Source of the DNA: an uncultured Prevotella sp.
Lineage (GTDB): Bacteria > Bacteroidota > Bacteroidia > Bacteroidales > Bacteroidaceae
Direction: 5' to 3'
Assembly (NCBI GenBank): GCA_900314935.1
Contig: OMXE01000022.1
Coordinates: forward strand, 1 to 56,360
Length of the DNA stretch: 56,360 bases
Position numbers and translations under genes: made by a program. The notes beneath the pieces are model-generated. The model was not told where the DNA came from. It searched no databases and saw only the letters and a list, made by a program, of their open reading frames with translations. Numbering within the stretch: position 1 is the stretch's first letter; the number at the start of each line of letters is the position of its first letter. This document shows, in pieces, positions 42,687 through 51,181 of this stretch.

Positions 42687-44045
42687 TTACTTATCCAACT
42701 CGGCTAAGTTCGCAGCAATCATCTCGTCGGTAACCGTGTAGTTCTGCAGGTCGCCCTTGATGAAGGCCTCATACGACGGCATGTCGATGAGTCCATGACC
42801 GGAGAGGTTGAACAGGATGACCTTCGCCTCGCCTGTCTCTTTGCACTTCTTGGCCTCGCGGATGGTGGCGGCAATGGCATGACAGCTCTCGGGAGCAGGG
42901 ATGATGCCCTCTGTACGGGCAAAGAGCATACCGGCCTCGAAGGTCTCGAGCTGCGGGATGTCAACACCCTTCATCAGACCGTCCTTGATGAGCTGGGAGA
43001 TAATCATACCGGCACCATGGTAGCGCAGACCGCCAGCGTGGATGTTGCTCGGCTTGAAGTTATGTCCTAAAGTGAACATCGGCAGCAACGGGGTATAGCC
43101 GGCCTCGTCGCCGAAGTCGTAACGGAACTGACCGCGGGTGAGCTTCGGACAGCTGTCGGGCTCGGCGGCAATGAACTCGGTTTTCTTTCCGTCCAACAGG
43201 TTGTGACGCATGAAGGGGAAGGAGATTCCACCGAAGTTGGAACCGCCACCAAAGCAGCCAATCACCATATCGGGATATTCGCCTGCCATGGCCATCTGCT
43301 TCTCTGCCTCCAGACCGATGATGGTCTGATGCAAACCTACATGGTTCAGCACTGAGCCCAAGGTGTATTTGCAGTTCGGAGTGGTGGTGGCCAGCTCAAC
43401 AGCCTCAGAGATGGCTGTTCCTAACGAACCTGTATGGGTGGGATCCTTGGTCAGGATATCCTTACCGGCACGTGTTGACATCGAAGGCGAACCTTCTACC
43501 ACGGCACCGAAGGTACGCATGATACTGCTGCGGTAAGGCTTCTGCTGCATGGTGATCTTCACCTGATAGACAGCACAGTCGAGTCCGTAGATCTTGGCGG
43601 CATAGCTCAGGGCTGCACCCCACTGACCGGCACCGGTCTCGGTAGTCACGTTCTTCGTGCCTTCCTGCTTGGCATAGTAGCACTGGGGCAGGGCAGAATT
43701 GATCTTGTGCGAACCTAAGGGGTTGGTACTCTCGTTCTTGAAATAGATATGGGCCGGTGTGCCAAGCGCCTCTTCCAAAGCATAGGCACGCACCAGCGGT
43801 GTGGAGCGGTAATACTTGTATTTCTCCAGTACATCCTCAGGGATGTCAATCCAGCGGTGCTCAGTATCCAACTCCTGTACACAACACTCCCTGGGGAAGA
43901 TATGCGCAAGGTCGTCAACGCCAAGCGGCTCCTTGGTAACCGGATGGATGGGCGGCATGGGTTTGTTGGGCATGTCGGCCTGTATGTTATACCACTGGGT
44001 AGGGATCTCACTCTCTGGTAAAATGAATTTCTTTTGTCTGCTCAT
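42687..44045 (-). CDS. trpB: Tryptophan synthase beta chain, TrpB2 type
   Basis: 452 residues, the longer TrpB2 class. PLP lysine in GSHKINSA (about 112), ETGAGQWG, the phosphate-cup CFGGGSNFGG and the C-terminal PAPESCHA region are all present. TrpB2 joins serine and indole; it usually works without TrpA or uses indole salvage. No trpA lies nearby. The stop is directly adjacent to the mfd stop, so the genes converge. Confidence 0.93.
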   Translation of the reverse strand: MSRQKKFILPESEIPTQWYNIQADMPNKPMPPIHPVTKEPLGVDDLAHIFPRECCVQELDTEHRWIDIPEDVLEKYKYYRSTPLVRAYALEEALGTPAHIYFKNESTNPLGSHKINSALPQCYYAKQEGTKNVTTETGAGQWGAALSYAAKIYGLDCAVYQVKITMQQKPYRSSIMRTFGAVVEGSPSMSTRAGKDILTKDPTHTGSLGTAISEAVELATTTPNCKYTLGSVLNHVGLHQTIIGLEAEKQMAMAGEYPDMVIGCFGGGSNFGGISFPFMRHNLLDGKKTEFIAAEPDSCPKLTRGQFRYDFGDEAGYTPLLPMFTLGHNFKPSNIHAGGLRYHGAGMIISQLIKDGLMKGVDIPQLETFEAGMLFARTEGIIPAPESCHAIAATIREAKKCKETGEAKVILFNLSGHGLIDMPSYEAFIKGDLQNYTVTDEMIAANLAELDK

Positions 44046-44311
44046 GATTGCTTTTTTTATGGGTTATATTCATTTCGGCGCGAAATTACGCTTTTTTGTG
44101 CAATTGTGCAAGAAATTGTTACAATATTTGAACAAAATTTGAGTTAAGGGGTATTTAATCATTCAACTTGACAGGAAGAAAGTGGTACTTCTCGCTCTGG
44201 TTATTGTTTTTTAACACTATGCGATGCAAGATTCTGGCTTTTCTGCATTTAATGGAAGAGTGGAGCAAACGCGAAGCTCAAACATGAATGAACGTATAAA
44301 TACTTAATGAA

Positions 44312-44731
44312 ATGAAAACTACAAAGATTCTTCTGGGCGCCCTTATGGTGCTAACAGTCCTCGCTGCGTGCGATTTTGTTGAAAAAGTTGGTGATTGGGA
44401 TCCGATGGTTTGGACAGTCGACAATTCGGATGAGAAAACCGATATTATTCATGAAATCCCTGTAGATGGAGGAACACTCACATTCACCTGCAAGAACTAT
44501 TCTTCCCCTTGGTTAGAAGGAGCGGCAGATGGATTAAGACAATACTTTCCCCCTCGCGAAGACAATAACTACCATACCATTGTCACCGATTGGTTTAAGG
44601 TTGAAATGGTGGGCAACAAACTGCAGGTAACCTTCAAGGCCAATACAACAGAAAAGGAACGGCCGCTCAGGTTGCTTGTCACCGCTGGCGACATCTTCTA
44701 TACCTTCGGGTTTAAGCAGAATGCAAAATAA
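44312..44731 (+). CDS. BACON-like domain lipoprotein
   Basis: 139 residues. The signal peptide ends in LAAC (Cys20). The mature part is one small beta domain with the BACON pattern: VDGGTLTFTCKNY, then TDWFKVEMVGNKLQVTFKAN (split at VGNKL) and ERPLRLLVTAGDIFYTFGFKQ (split at AGDIF). BACON domains are typical of Bacteroidota surface carbohydrate-binding or mucin-binding proteins; a single-domain lipoprotein is small for the class, and binding is not shown. The 266 bp before it hold no recognisable promoter box or gene. Confidence 0.65.
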   Translation: MKTTKILLGALMVLTVLAACDFVEKVGDWDPMVWTVDNSDEKTDIIHEIPVDGGTLTFTCKNYSSPWLEGAADGLRQYFPPREDNNYHTIVTDWFKVEMVGNKLQVTFKANTTEKERPLRLLVTAGDIFYTFGFKQNAK

Positions 44732-44736
44732 AGCAT

Positions 44737-44812
44737 TCGCCGAAGGTACTTTCGCTCGGGAATAAAAACAAATGAATTTGTTTTGTATTCCGCTCACTTA
44801 TTCGTACCTTTG
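44737..44812 (+). repeat. Family A element, promoter of mrp
   Basis: CGCTCGGGAATA, then arms AAACAAAT and ATTTGTTT around GA, then ATTCCGCTCACTTATTCG and -7 box TACCTTTG (44805-44812). Ten bp separate it from the ATG of mrp. Confidence 0.75.
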
Positions 44813-44822
44813 CAGAAAAAAG

Positions 44823-45956
44823 ATGGTACTATATCCCCAATTGATTATGGAAGCGCTGGCAACAGTGACGTATGCCGGCACAAAGAAGAACCTCGTGGAG
44901 AGTGGCATGGTGGCTGATACTCCCAGTGTGGCTGCTCCGCAGGGCGATGGTGAGAACTGGAAAGTGAAGGTGGTGCTGGAATTCCCGCGCGATACCGATC
45001 CGTTCTTGAAGTCGACCGTCAGGGCGGCCGAGGCGGCCATCAAATACCATTGTCAGAAGGTGGAGGATCCTGAAGAGGTGGAGGTGGAGATTGTGACGGA
45101 GTTCAAGTCGAAGCCGCGCCCTGAGGTGGGACAGATGCTGCCTGGGGTGAAGAACATCATTGCCGTGAGCAGCGGTAAAGGTGGTGTGGGAAAGAGTACC
45201 GTGGCTGTGAATCTGGCCATTGCCTTGGCACGACTGGGGTATAAGGTCGGTTTGTTGGATACAGATATCTTCGGCCCTTCCATTCCCAAGATGTTCGGTG
45301 TGGAAGAGGAGCGTCCTTATGCTGTTCATGTGGATGGGCGAGATCTGATTTGTCCGATTGAGAAATATGGCGTGAAACTCTTGTCTATAGGCTTCTTCGT
45401 GAGTCCGCAGACCGCCACTCTATGGCGTGGCGGCATGGCCTCGAATGCGTTGAAACAGCTCATTGCCGATGCCGACTGGGGTGAACTCGACTATTTCATT
45501 CTGGACACACCGCCGGGCACATCCGACATTCATCTCACCTTGTTACAGACGTTGGCCATTACGGGTGCCGTCATCGTTTCCACACCGCAGCAGGTGGCCT
45601 TGGCTGATGCGCGTAAGGGAGTGGATATGTACCGTAACGAAAAGGTGAACGTTCCTATTCTCGGACTTATAGAGAATATGGCATGGTTTACTCCTGCAGA
45701 ACTGCCCGAAAACAAATACTATATCTTCGGAAAGGAGGGCTGTAAGCAGCTGGCCGAGGAGCTGAAAGTACCCTTACTGGCTCAGATACCCATTGTTCAG
45801 GGCATCTGCGAAAACGGTGACCAGGGAACACCCGCAGCCCTCAACAGTGATACCATGACAGGTATCGCCTTCCTGAATCTGGCACAGGCCGTTGTTACTG
45901 TTACGAACCGTCGTAACAAAGAACAGGCTGCCACGAAAATCGTAGGGATGAAATAA
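44823..45956 (+). CDS. Mrp/ApbC-type iron-sulphur carrier ATPase
   Basis: 377 residues from ATG 44823; relatives begin with MxLYPxLIxxAL, which this start gives. An upstream ATG at 44772 falls inside the family A palindrome and is rejected. Residues 1-90 are a MIP18/DUF59-like domain, then the P-loop SSGKGGVGKSTVAVNLA (about 113) with the deviant Walker A lysine, DTPPGTSDIHL and the switch regions. It carries Fe-S clusters to target enzymes. In this copy no CxxC motif at the C-terminal side was obvious, which deserves a check. Confidence 0.9.
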   Translation: MVLYPQLIMEALATVTYAGTKKNLVESGMVADTPSVAAPQGDGENWKVKVVLEFPRDTDPFLKSTVRAAEAAIKYHCQKVEDPEEVEVEIVTEFKSKPRPEVGQMLPGVKNIIAVSSGKGGVGKSTVAVNLAIALARLGYKVGLLDTDIFGPSIPKMFGVEEERPYAVHVDGRDLICPIEKYGVKLLSIGFFVSPQTATLWRGGMASNALKQLIADADWGELDYFILDTPPGTSDIHLTLLQTLAITGAVIVSTPQQVALADARKGVDMYRNEKVNVPILGLIENMAWFTPAELPENKYYIFGKEGCKQLAEELKVPLLAQIPIVQGICENGDQGTPAALNSDTMTGIAFLNLAQAVVTVTNRRNKEQAATKIVGMK

Positions 45957-47216
45957 CTAATCCTTCTTCTTTGCTTGTTCTGCCCGTTCCTTCATATACT
46001 CCAGTCGCTCAAGTGCATGACGACGGGTGTGGAGAATTTGGTAGCGGTATACGGCGCAGGTGGCAAGGAAATAAGCAATGGCTTGTATCCACAAGCAGAC
46101 AAACTCTGGGCGGACATCAAGTAAGGTGGCGCCCATGGTGTTGATGCGAATGAAACCCCGGGCACCGAACGTACTGGGGAACAACCAGGAGAAGCCCTGC
46201 CAATAGCCGGGGATGTTGCTCTGCGGCCATGACACACCACTGAGGAAGAGCAGGGGCAGACTGGCAAAGACAACCAGTAGGATGACGTTCTCGCGGTAGC
46301 GTACGATACAGCTCACGAACATGCCAAAGAAGATGCATGCTAAGATATACGGGAAGAGAAACGCTACGAGATCGCTTGCCCGGAACAAAGCGGGGAAGCC
46401 GAAGAGACGAGGTATGGCAAGCGTAAGCCATGCGCTGGTTACGGCGCCTACCATGAAGTAGCACATCGACTTACCGAACACGATACGGAAGAGTCCGTTG
46501 TAGTGTTTACTGATAGGTACAAGGTCCTGATATCGGTTGTTCTCACGGGCTGTACCGGCAGCCAGTCCGATACCCAACACCAATGTCTGTTGGATAATCA
46601 GTATGAGTACGGCGGGTAGGAGGAAGCTACCATAGCCGCCCGAGGGATTGAAGATAGGTACTTCCTCGTAGGCCAACGGCTGTACGGTAATCTCATCTTC
46701 GCGATGCGTGGTGTTCCCACTGAGTGCCACATTCATCTTCGCACCGAGATCGGAGGCCACCGCCTGTGCCGACTGGTAGATGGCTTTGTAGGTCATCATC
46801 AGACTCATATCGGTATATACGCTGATGGCAGTCTGCTCCATACGATTCAGTCGCGTGGCGAAGTCGGCCGGGATATACACAATACCATCAACTACCTGTT
46901 TCTGCACCAGATCCTTGGCCTCGCTCATATCGTTGCACTTATAGGCCACCTTCACGTCGGGAGAGGCATTGTATTCGCGGATGAACTGTCGACTCATCTG
47001 CGAATGACTCATATCCACCACGGCCACAGGTACGTTGTGTATCGTTTCGTTGTTATAAGCCCATGAATAGAGTAGGGGATAGAAGATAGGCACGAGGAAG
47101 AAGAAGATGAGCACGCCCTCGTCTTTCACGGTGGCTTTCATCTCCTTAGCCCAGATATAACAGGCATCGTGAATGCCCTCGTTAATCTGTCCCCATAATC
47201 CTTTTTCTTTATCCAT
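45957..47216 (-). CDS. ABC-2 type transporter permease (YhhJ/YbhR-like)
   Basis: 419 residues. One membrane helix (about 33-52) is followed by a large periplasmic domain (about 55-220), then five helices at the C-terminal half (about 195-380) with the ABC-2 signature region LFLSGVSWPQSNIPGYWQG (split at SNIPG). It is the last gene of the efflux operon and a diverged paralogue of the permease just upstream. It should move a drug, bile salt or lipid with the partner permease, HlyD and TolC. No ABC ATPase gene is present in the window. Confidence 0.85.
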   Translation of the reverse strand: MDKEKGLWGQINEGIHDACYIWAKEMKATVKDEGVLIFFFLVPIFYPLLYSWAYNNETIHNVPVAVVDMSHSQMSRQFIREYNASPDVKVAYKCNDMSEAKDLVQKQVVDGIVYIPADFATRLNRMEQTAISVYTDMSLMMTYKAIYQSAQAVASDLGAKMNVALSGNTTHREDEITVQPLAYEEVPIFNPSGGYGSFLLPAVLILIIQQTLVLGIGLAAGTARENNRYQDLVPISKHYNGLFRIVFGKSMCYFMVGAVTSAWLTLAIPRLFGFPALFRASDLVAFLFPYILACIFFGMFVSCIVRYRENVILLVVFASLPLLFLSGVSWPQSNIPGYWQGFSWLFPSTFGARGFIRINTMGATLLDVRPEFVCLWIQAIAYFLATCAVYRYQILHTRRHALERLEYMKERAEQAKKKD

Positions 47217-47238
47217 TTCTAAATTCTTATTTATTATC

Positions 47239-47301
47239 TCTCACTTCTCACCTCTCACTTCTCACCTCTCACTTCTCACCTCTCACTTCTCACCTCTCAT
47301 T
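47239..47301 (+). repeat. Heptanucleotide array TCTCACT/TCTCACC
   Basis: Nine units alternate TCTCACT and TCTCACC, ending TCTCATT, and fill 63 of the 87 bp between the two permease genes. Confidence 0.9.
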
Positions 47302-47303
47302 TC

Positions 47304-48479
47304 TTATGGTATATACACATACTCCAGCATCGCCCTCTTGATATTCCGCATCACGAAGAGCGGGAGGATGATGAAGATGCCCATGGCCATGAAGTTAAGC
47401 CATGCCAGATGCCACGGATAGCCATTGAAACAGCACATCTGATAGATCATAAAAAAATGTCGCAGCGGAAACAGCTGGGCAGCGGTCTGGAATGCCCCAT
47501 CCATCGCCCTTAACGGGAAGGTGAAGCCGCTGACCGTGAAACTCAGCATGGCCCACAGCGAACAGATACTCATAGACATTCGCAACGAGGGGAACAGTCC
47601 GAAGGCGAACACCCCGAAGCTCTGGGAAGAAACCACGGCGAGGAATCCTAACAGCAACAGCATCCACACACTACCCTGATGCGGGAAGTGAAGGAAGCCG
47701 AAGAGGTACCACAGATAGCCGTAAGTGACCGTGAGGAATATCAGTGTGTGGGGCAGCAGTTTCCCCAACAGGGCCACATGGATGTCATCTCCCGCAATCC
47801 TCATCAGCTGGTGGGATGACTTGAACTTCAGCTCCGTACCGATGGAATAAGCGGTGATGAGGAAGATGAAGAGCATGATGATACCTGGTATCAGCAAGGC
47901 ACTGAGGTAGAGGTTGTAGTTCACCCACGGATTGTTCACTGGGTGAAGGTCGATGGCAATGGGTTGAAGCACCGCCATGGTCTGCTCTGGCGTAAACCCC
48001 TTGGCCTGCATGGTTTTCTTCCCCACTGCAGCAGACCCCAACGTACTGATGGTCTTGAGGTCGCGATACAGCAAGGAGCCCGACGTGAGCGAGGTGTAGC
48101 TGTAGTAGAACGAAATCTTCGGTCGTCGGGAAGCCAGCAGCTCTCTTGTCGTTCCTTCCGGTATATACAGGTAGGCATAGATCTTGTTCCGCTGGATGGC
48201 CTGACGGGCCTCTTGCATACTGTTGTAGTAGCCCACCACCTTACTGGTCTGGAAGCCGTCGAGCTGACGGATCAGGGCGCGTGTGGTGGTCGTGTTGTCG
48301 AGATCGACAATGCCCACGGGCATATTGGTAGGCTGACCTTCGCCAAGGACGGTGGTGAAGAATACGATGACGGCAATAGGGAACACCACCATGGAGAAAC
48401 CATAGATGGGGTTCTTTCTCAGTATGCCACATTCACGGCGGGCAATACTGAATATCCTTGTCAGCGCATTACTCTTCAA
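47304..48479 (-). CDS. ABC-2 type transporter permease, second copy
   Basis: 391 residues with the same layout as the next permease: N-terminal helix (about 26-46), periplasmic domain (about 50-195), five C-terminal helices. The start codon is TTG at 48479; no in-frame ATG lies near and homologues start close to the ARREC...NPIYG segment. This TTG is within a CAACTAT heptamer array that also holds the stop of the HlyD gene, leaving only 17 bp between them. Confidence 0.83.
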   Translation of the reverse strand: MKSNALTRIFSIARRECGILRKNPIYGFSMVVFPIAVIVFFTTVLGEGQPTNMPVGIVDLDNTTTTRALIRQLDGFQTSKVVGYYNSMQEARQAIQRNKIYAYLYIPEGTTRELLASRRPKISFYYSYTSLTSGSLLYRDLKTISTLGSAAVGKKTMQAKGFTPEQTMAVLQPIAIDLHPVNNPWVNYNLYLSALLIPGIIMLFIFLITAYSIGTELKFKSSHQLMRIAGDDIHVALLGKLLPHTLIFLTVTYGYLWYLFGFLHFPHQGSVWMLLLLGFLAVVSSQSFGVFAFGLFPSLRMSMSICSLWAMLSFTVSGFTFPLRAMDGAFQTAAQLFPLRHFFMIYQMCCFNGYPWHLAWLNFMAMGIFIILPLFVMRNIKRAMLEYVYIP

Positions 48480-48504
48480 CTGTCAACTATCAACTATCAA
48501 TTCT
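48477..48504 (+). repeat. Heptanucleotide array CAACTAT bridging hlyD and a permease gene
   Basis: Units CAACTGT, CAACTAT, CAACTAT, CAATTCT. On the minus strand it supplies the TGA of the HlyD gene (48499-48497) and the TTG of the permease gene (48479-48477). Confidence 0.8.
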
Positions 48505-49483
48505 TTATAATGAGCGACATTCCCGGTCGCAAGCCTTCGAACTTCTCCACAGGACGAGCCTTCACTTCGAAGGTCTTCAGGTCGTACTGACCATTGGCCT
48601 TGGTGGCCTTCCATACAGCAAACGAGCCCTGGTCCTTGATGTAATACACCTTCATCCTCAGGTCTTTCTTGAAGGCCGGACTATAAGCGGTGAACTCCGA
48701 GCCGACGGTCATGCCCTCCAGCTGGTCCTCGCGCACATTGAAGGTTCCCCACATATCGTTCATCACGGCAATGCTCATGATGGGGGCACCTGTTCCAACC
48801 AGTTCGCCCACCTTCGGATAGATATCGCTCACCTCGCCTTCCATCTGCGCCACCTGAACGGTTTCGCGCATATACGAGTTCACTTCAGCCACCGCACCAC
48901 GGGCGCGGTTCACCTGAGCGGCTGCAGCAGCCTTCTCCTCGGCGCGGGCGCCTTCAACAGCCATGTCGTACTGACTCTTTGCTGCTTTCTCCTGTGCCTC
49001 GCTGGCCTTGTATTGAGCGAACACCTCGTCGCGTTTCTGGGCGGTTACTACCCCTTCGTTGAACAACCGTTGTACACGGTCGTAGCTTTTCTTCGTGACC
49101 TCTGCGGCAGCCTTTGCCTGTTGCCACAGCTGATAGGCGGCCTGCACCTGCTGCTTACGAGCACCACGCTGCGCCATCTGACTCATGGCGGCGGCGGCAT
49201 CCTCGGCACTCTGTGCCTGAGTCTTCTTTGCCCGCACCTCAGGAGCATCCAGGATGGCAAGGGTATCACCCACCCGCACGAAATCACCTTCTTTCACGCG
49301 AATCTCGAGAATACGTCCCGGTACCTTACTGGATACGCGATATTCCGACACTTCCACTTCACCCTGAATCTCATCGGGTTTCTGATCGATGGTGAAGAAA
49401 CCGATCAGGGCAACGATTACGACCACTGCTATAAAGCCGAGAATGGCAAGCAGGATGTTGTTATGCTGTTGTTTTGCTGACAT
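48497..49483 (-). CDS. HlyD-family membrane fusion protein
   Basis: 328 residues. An N-terminal membrane anchor (about 10-30), a biotinyl-lipoyl-like half (SSKVPGRILEIRVKEGDFV, about 51-69), a coiled-coil hairpin rich in Ala/Gln (about 85-205) and the second lipoyl half (SDIYPKVGELVGTGAPIMSI). It bridges the inner-membrane permeases and the TolC-type channel. The start is ATG 49483; the gap to the TolC gene upstream contains a heptamer array and a family B element. Confidence 0.9.
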   Translation of the reverse strand: MSAKQQHNNILLAILGFIAVVVIVALIGFFTIDQKPDEIQGEVEVSEYRVSSKVPGRILEIRVKEGDFVRVGDTLAILDAPEVRAKKTQAQSAEDAAAAMSQMAQRGARKQQVQAAYQLWQQAKAAAEVTKKSYDRVQRLFNEGVVTAQKRDEVFAQYKASEAQEKAAKSQYDMAVEGARAEEKAAAAAQVNRARGAVAEVNSYMRETVQVAQMEGEVSDIYPKVGELVGTGAPIMSIAVMNDMWGTFNVREDQLEGMTVGSEFTAYSPAFKKDLRMKVYYIKDQGSFAVWKATKANGQYDLKTFEVKARPVEKFEGLRPGMSLIIKN

Positions 49484-49491
49484 ATCAATTA

Positions 49492-49554
49492 ACTTTGATC
49501 TTTGAACTTTGAACTTTGAACTTTAACTTCAATTCTTCAATTTTTCAATTTTAA
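49492..49554 (+). repeat. Heptanucleotide array ACTTTGA passing into TTCAATT
   Basis: Five units (ACTTTGA, TCTTTGA, ACTTTGA, ACTTTGA, ACTTTAA) followed by looser CTTCAAT/TTTTCAA units. It lies in the gap between the HlyD and TolC genes. Confidence 0.85.
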
Positions 49555-49561
49555 CTACGTT

Positions 49562-49621
49562 GACTTTCGTCACGACTCGGCCAATCAAGCAAGCTTGTTG
49601 GCGCTCGCTGTTCCGAAAGTT
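49562..49621 (+). repeat. Family B palindromic element between the HlyD and TolC genes
   Basis: Ends ACTTTCG (49563-49569) and CGAAAGT (49614-49620); inside are TCACGACTCGGCC, the centre CAAGCAAGCTTG and GCGCTCGCTG. It ends 8 bp before the TolC-gene stop codon. Confidence 0.8.
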
Positions 49622-49628
49622 CAATTCT

Positions 49629-51116
49629 TTACTGAAGAACTCCCAGTGCTTTCTTCATACCGATCTGCGACAAGCGGAGGTCGATCTCGGCATCAATTTT
49701 CTGTGTCTGAGCCTGTAGCCAGGCGGTCTGGGCTTCCATCACCTCGGTGGCAGTCATCACGCCCTCGGCAAAGCCTAAGTTCGCGCAGCGGAGGTTCTCT
49801 TCAGCCTTCTCTACGTTCTTCAGACTCATGCCGTATTTCTTGTTGGCTTCGCGCATCTTGAACTGACTCTGGTTTACCTGCAGCTCGATGAGCTCGGTGG
49901 CTTCGGCCAACTCCATGTTGGCGATATTGGTGGCTGCCTTACTGGCACGGATCTTATAGGTTCCTTCCTGCCAGCTCCATACGGGTACGCGAATCAGGAT
50001 GCCGATGTTCCATACACCGCCGAACTTATGCTCGAAACCGTTATATACACTGGGGTTGGTAACGAGATAGCCTCCAGTAAGGGCTACCTGCGGCAGATAG
50101 GCGGCGCGTAACAATCGGGTGGATTCCTTCGAGATATCAACGGCTTTGCCTAACATCTCCAGTTCGTAGCGGTTCACCAAGGCTGTTTCTATGTCACCGT
50201 CGGTCATGTCGCACACAGCGGTAAGTTCTTCCTTGTTCTCATCTTCAAGGGTGATACTACTGTCGATGGGTAGTCCACACTGCTGGCAAAGCAGCATCTT
50301 AGCCAATGCCAGACCGTCCTCAGCCTGTGTCACAGCCATCTCAGCCTCGTTCACCTTCACGCTAACCTTCAGTCCGTCGGCCCTTGTCGCCACCCCTTCC
50401 TCAATCATCTTCTGTACGTCGCTGTCGAGCTTTTTTATCAGCTCAAGGAAACCATTGGCCAGCTTGTTCTTCTGCTTCAGCGATACCACCAGCCAATAGG
50501 TGTTATCCACATCATACAGCGTGTTTTGGATGGTGCCCTTGGTGGATGAAGCCGAGAGCTCTTCGTTCAGGTCGGCCATGCGGTTGGCAGCGGTAATGGC
50601 TCCTCCCATATACAGCGGCTGCTGTACCATGATGGCGGCACCGAACATGTTCCTGTTGTTGGTGCGGAAGGCCTTGCGGATTTCCGTGCCCACGCCGTTC
50701 AAGGCCTCGGCCATAGGTCCGGAGAACTGACTGGCCATCTGTCCAAAGGCCTGTGCCTGCTGAGGGGTGATCAGTCCTTGCTGGGCCATGTTGGTGATGG
50801 CTTCGGGGAGTTTGGCGGTGGCACTGGTGACGGCTGTTGTACCGATGTTGTCCAGACTGCTCTTCTGCTGGTTGTTCAGCAGGGAGATCTCCTTGCTCAG
50901 CAGTTCGTAGCCACCGATGGCATCTACCTTCGGCAGGTACTTGGTGCGCACGGCCTTACGGGTGTTCGAGGCCACCTCCTGCTTCAGTCGCGACACGCTG
51001 AGCTGCTTGTTGTTGCGCAACGCCATGGCCCTGCAGCTGTCCAAGCTCAGCATCTGCTGGGCTGCAACTGGGGGTATGACTGTTGTGAACAGAAGGAATA
51101 TTAATACTTTCTTCAT
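49629..51116 (-). CDS. TolC-family outer-membrane efflux protein
   Basis: 495 residues from ATG 51116, placing the signal peptide (KKVLIFLLFTTVIPPVAAQ, then Q) at the N-terminus. An ATG at 51182 overlaps the previous gene's stop as TGATG and may be the true coupled start, adding 22 basic residues before the signal peptide. The two TolC repeats are visible as paired coiled-coil helices with LDSCRAMALRNN early, and NLRCANLGFAEGVMTATEV late. It forms the outer-membrane exit for the HlyD/permease pump. Confidence 0.88.
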   Translation of the reverse strand: MKKVLIFLLFTTVIPPVAAQQMLSLDSCRAMALRNNKQLSVSRLKQEVASNTRKAVRTKYLPKVDAIGGYELLSKEISLLNNQQKSSLDNIGTTAVTSATAKLPEAITNMAQQGLITPQQAQAFGQMASQFSGPMAEALNGVGTEIRKAFRTNNRNMFGAAIMVQQPLYMGGAITAANRMADLNEELSASSTKGTIQNTLYDVDNTYWLVVSLKQKNKLANGFLELIKKLDSDVQKMIEEGVATRADGLKVSVKVNEAEMAVTQAEDGLALAKMLLCQQCGLPIDSSITLEDENKEELTAVCDMTDGDIETALVNRYELEMLGKAVDISKESTRLLRAAYLPQVALTGGYLVTNPSVYNGFEHKFGGVWNIGILIRVPVWSWQEGTYKIRASKAATNIANMELAEATELIELQVNQSQFKMREANKKYGMSLKNVEKAEENLRCANLGFAEGVMTATEVMEAQTAWLQAQTQKIDAEIDLRLSQIGMKKALGVLQ

Positions 51117-51181
51117 ATGTCTTGTATAATAGCCTTTCTTAGATGTTTCTCTAAGTAGTAGTTTTTTCCTTTGCTTCTTCA

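Noticed and set aside
44772..44822. Upstream ATG extending Mrp by 17 residues
   Set aside because: The ATG is inside the family A palindrome and before the -7 box; relatives start at MxLYPxLI.
48458..49480. Long plus-strand ORF (340 codons) opposite the HlyD gene
   Set aside because: It mirrors the HlyD gene, is His/Leu-rich without family motifs, and the HlyD reading has clear lipoyl and coiled-coil features.
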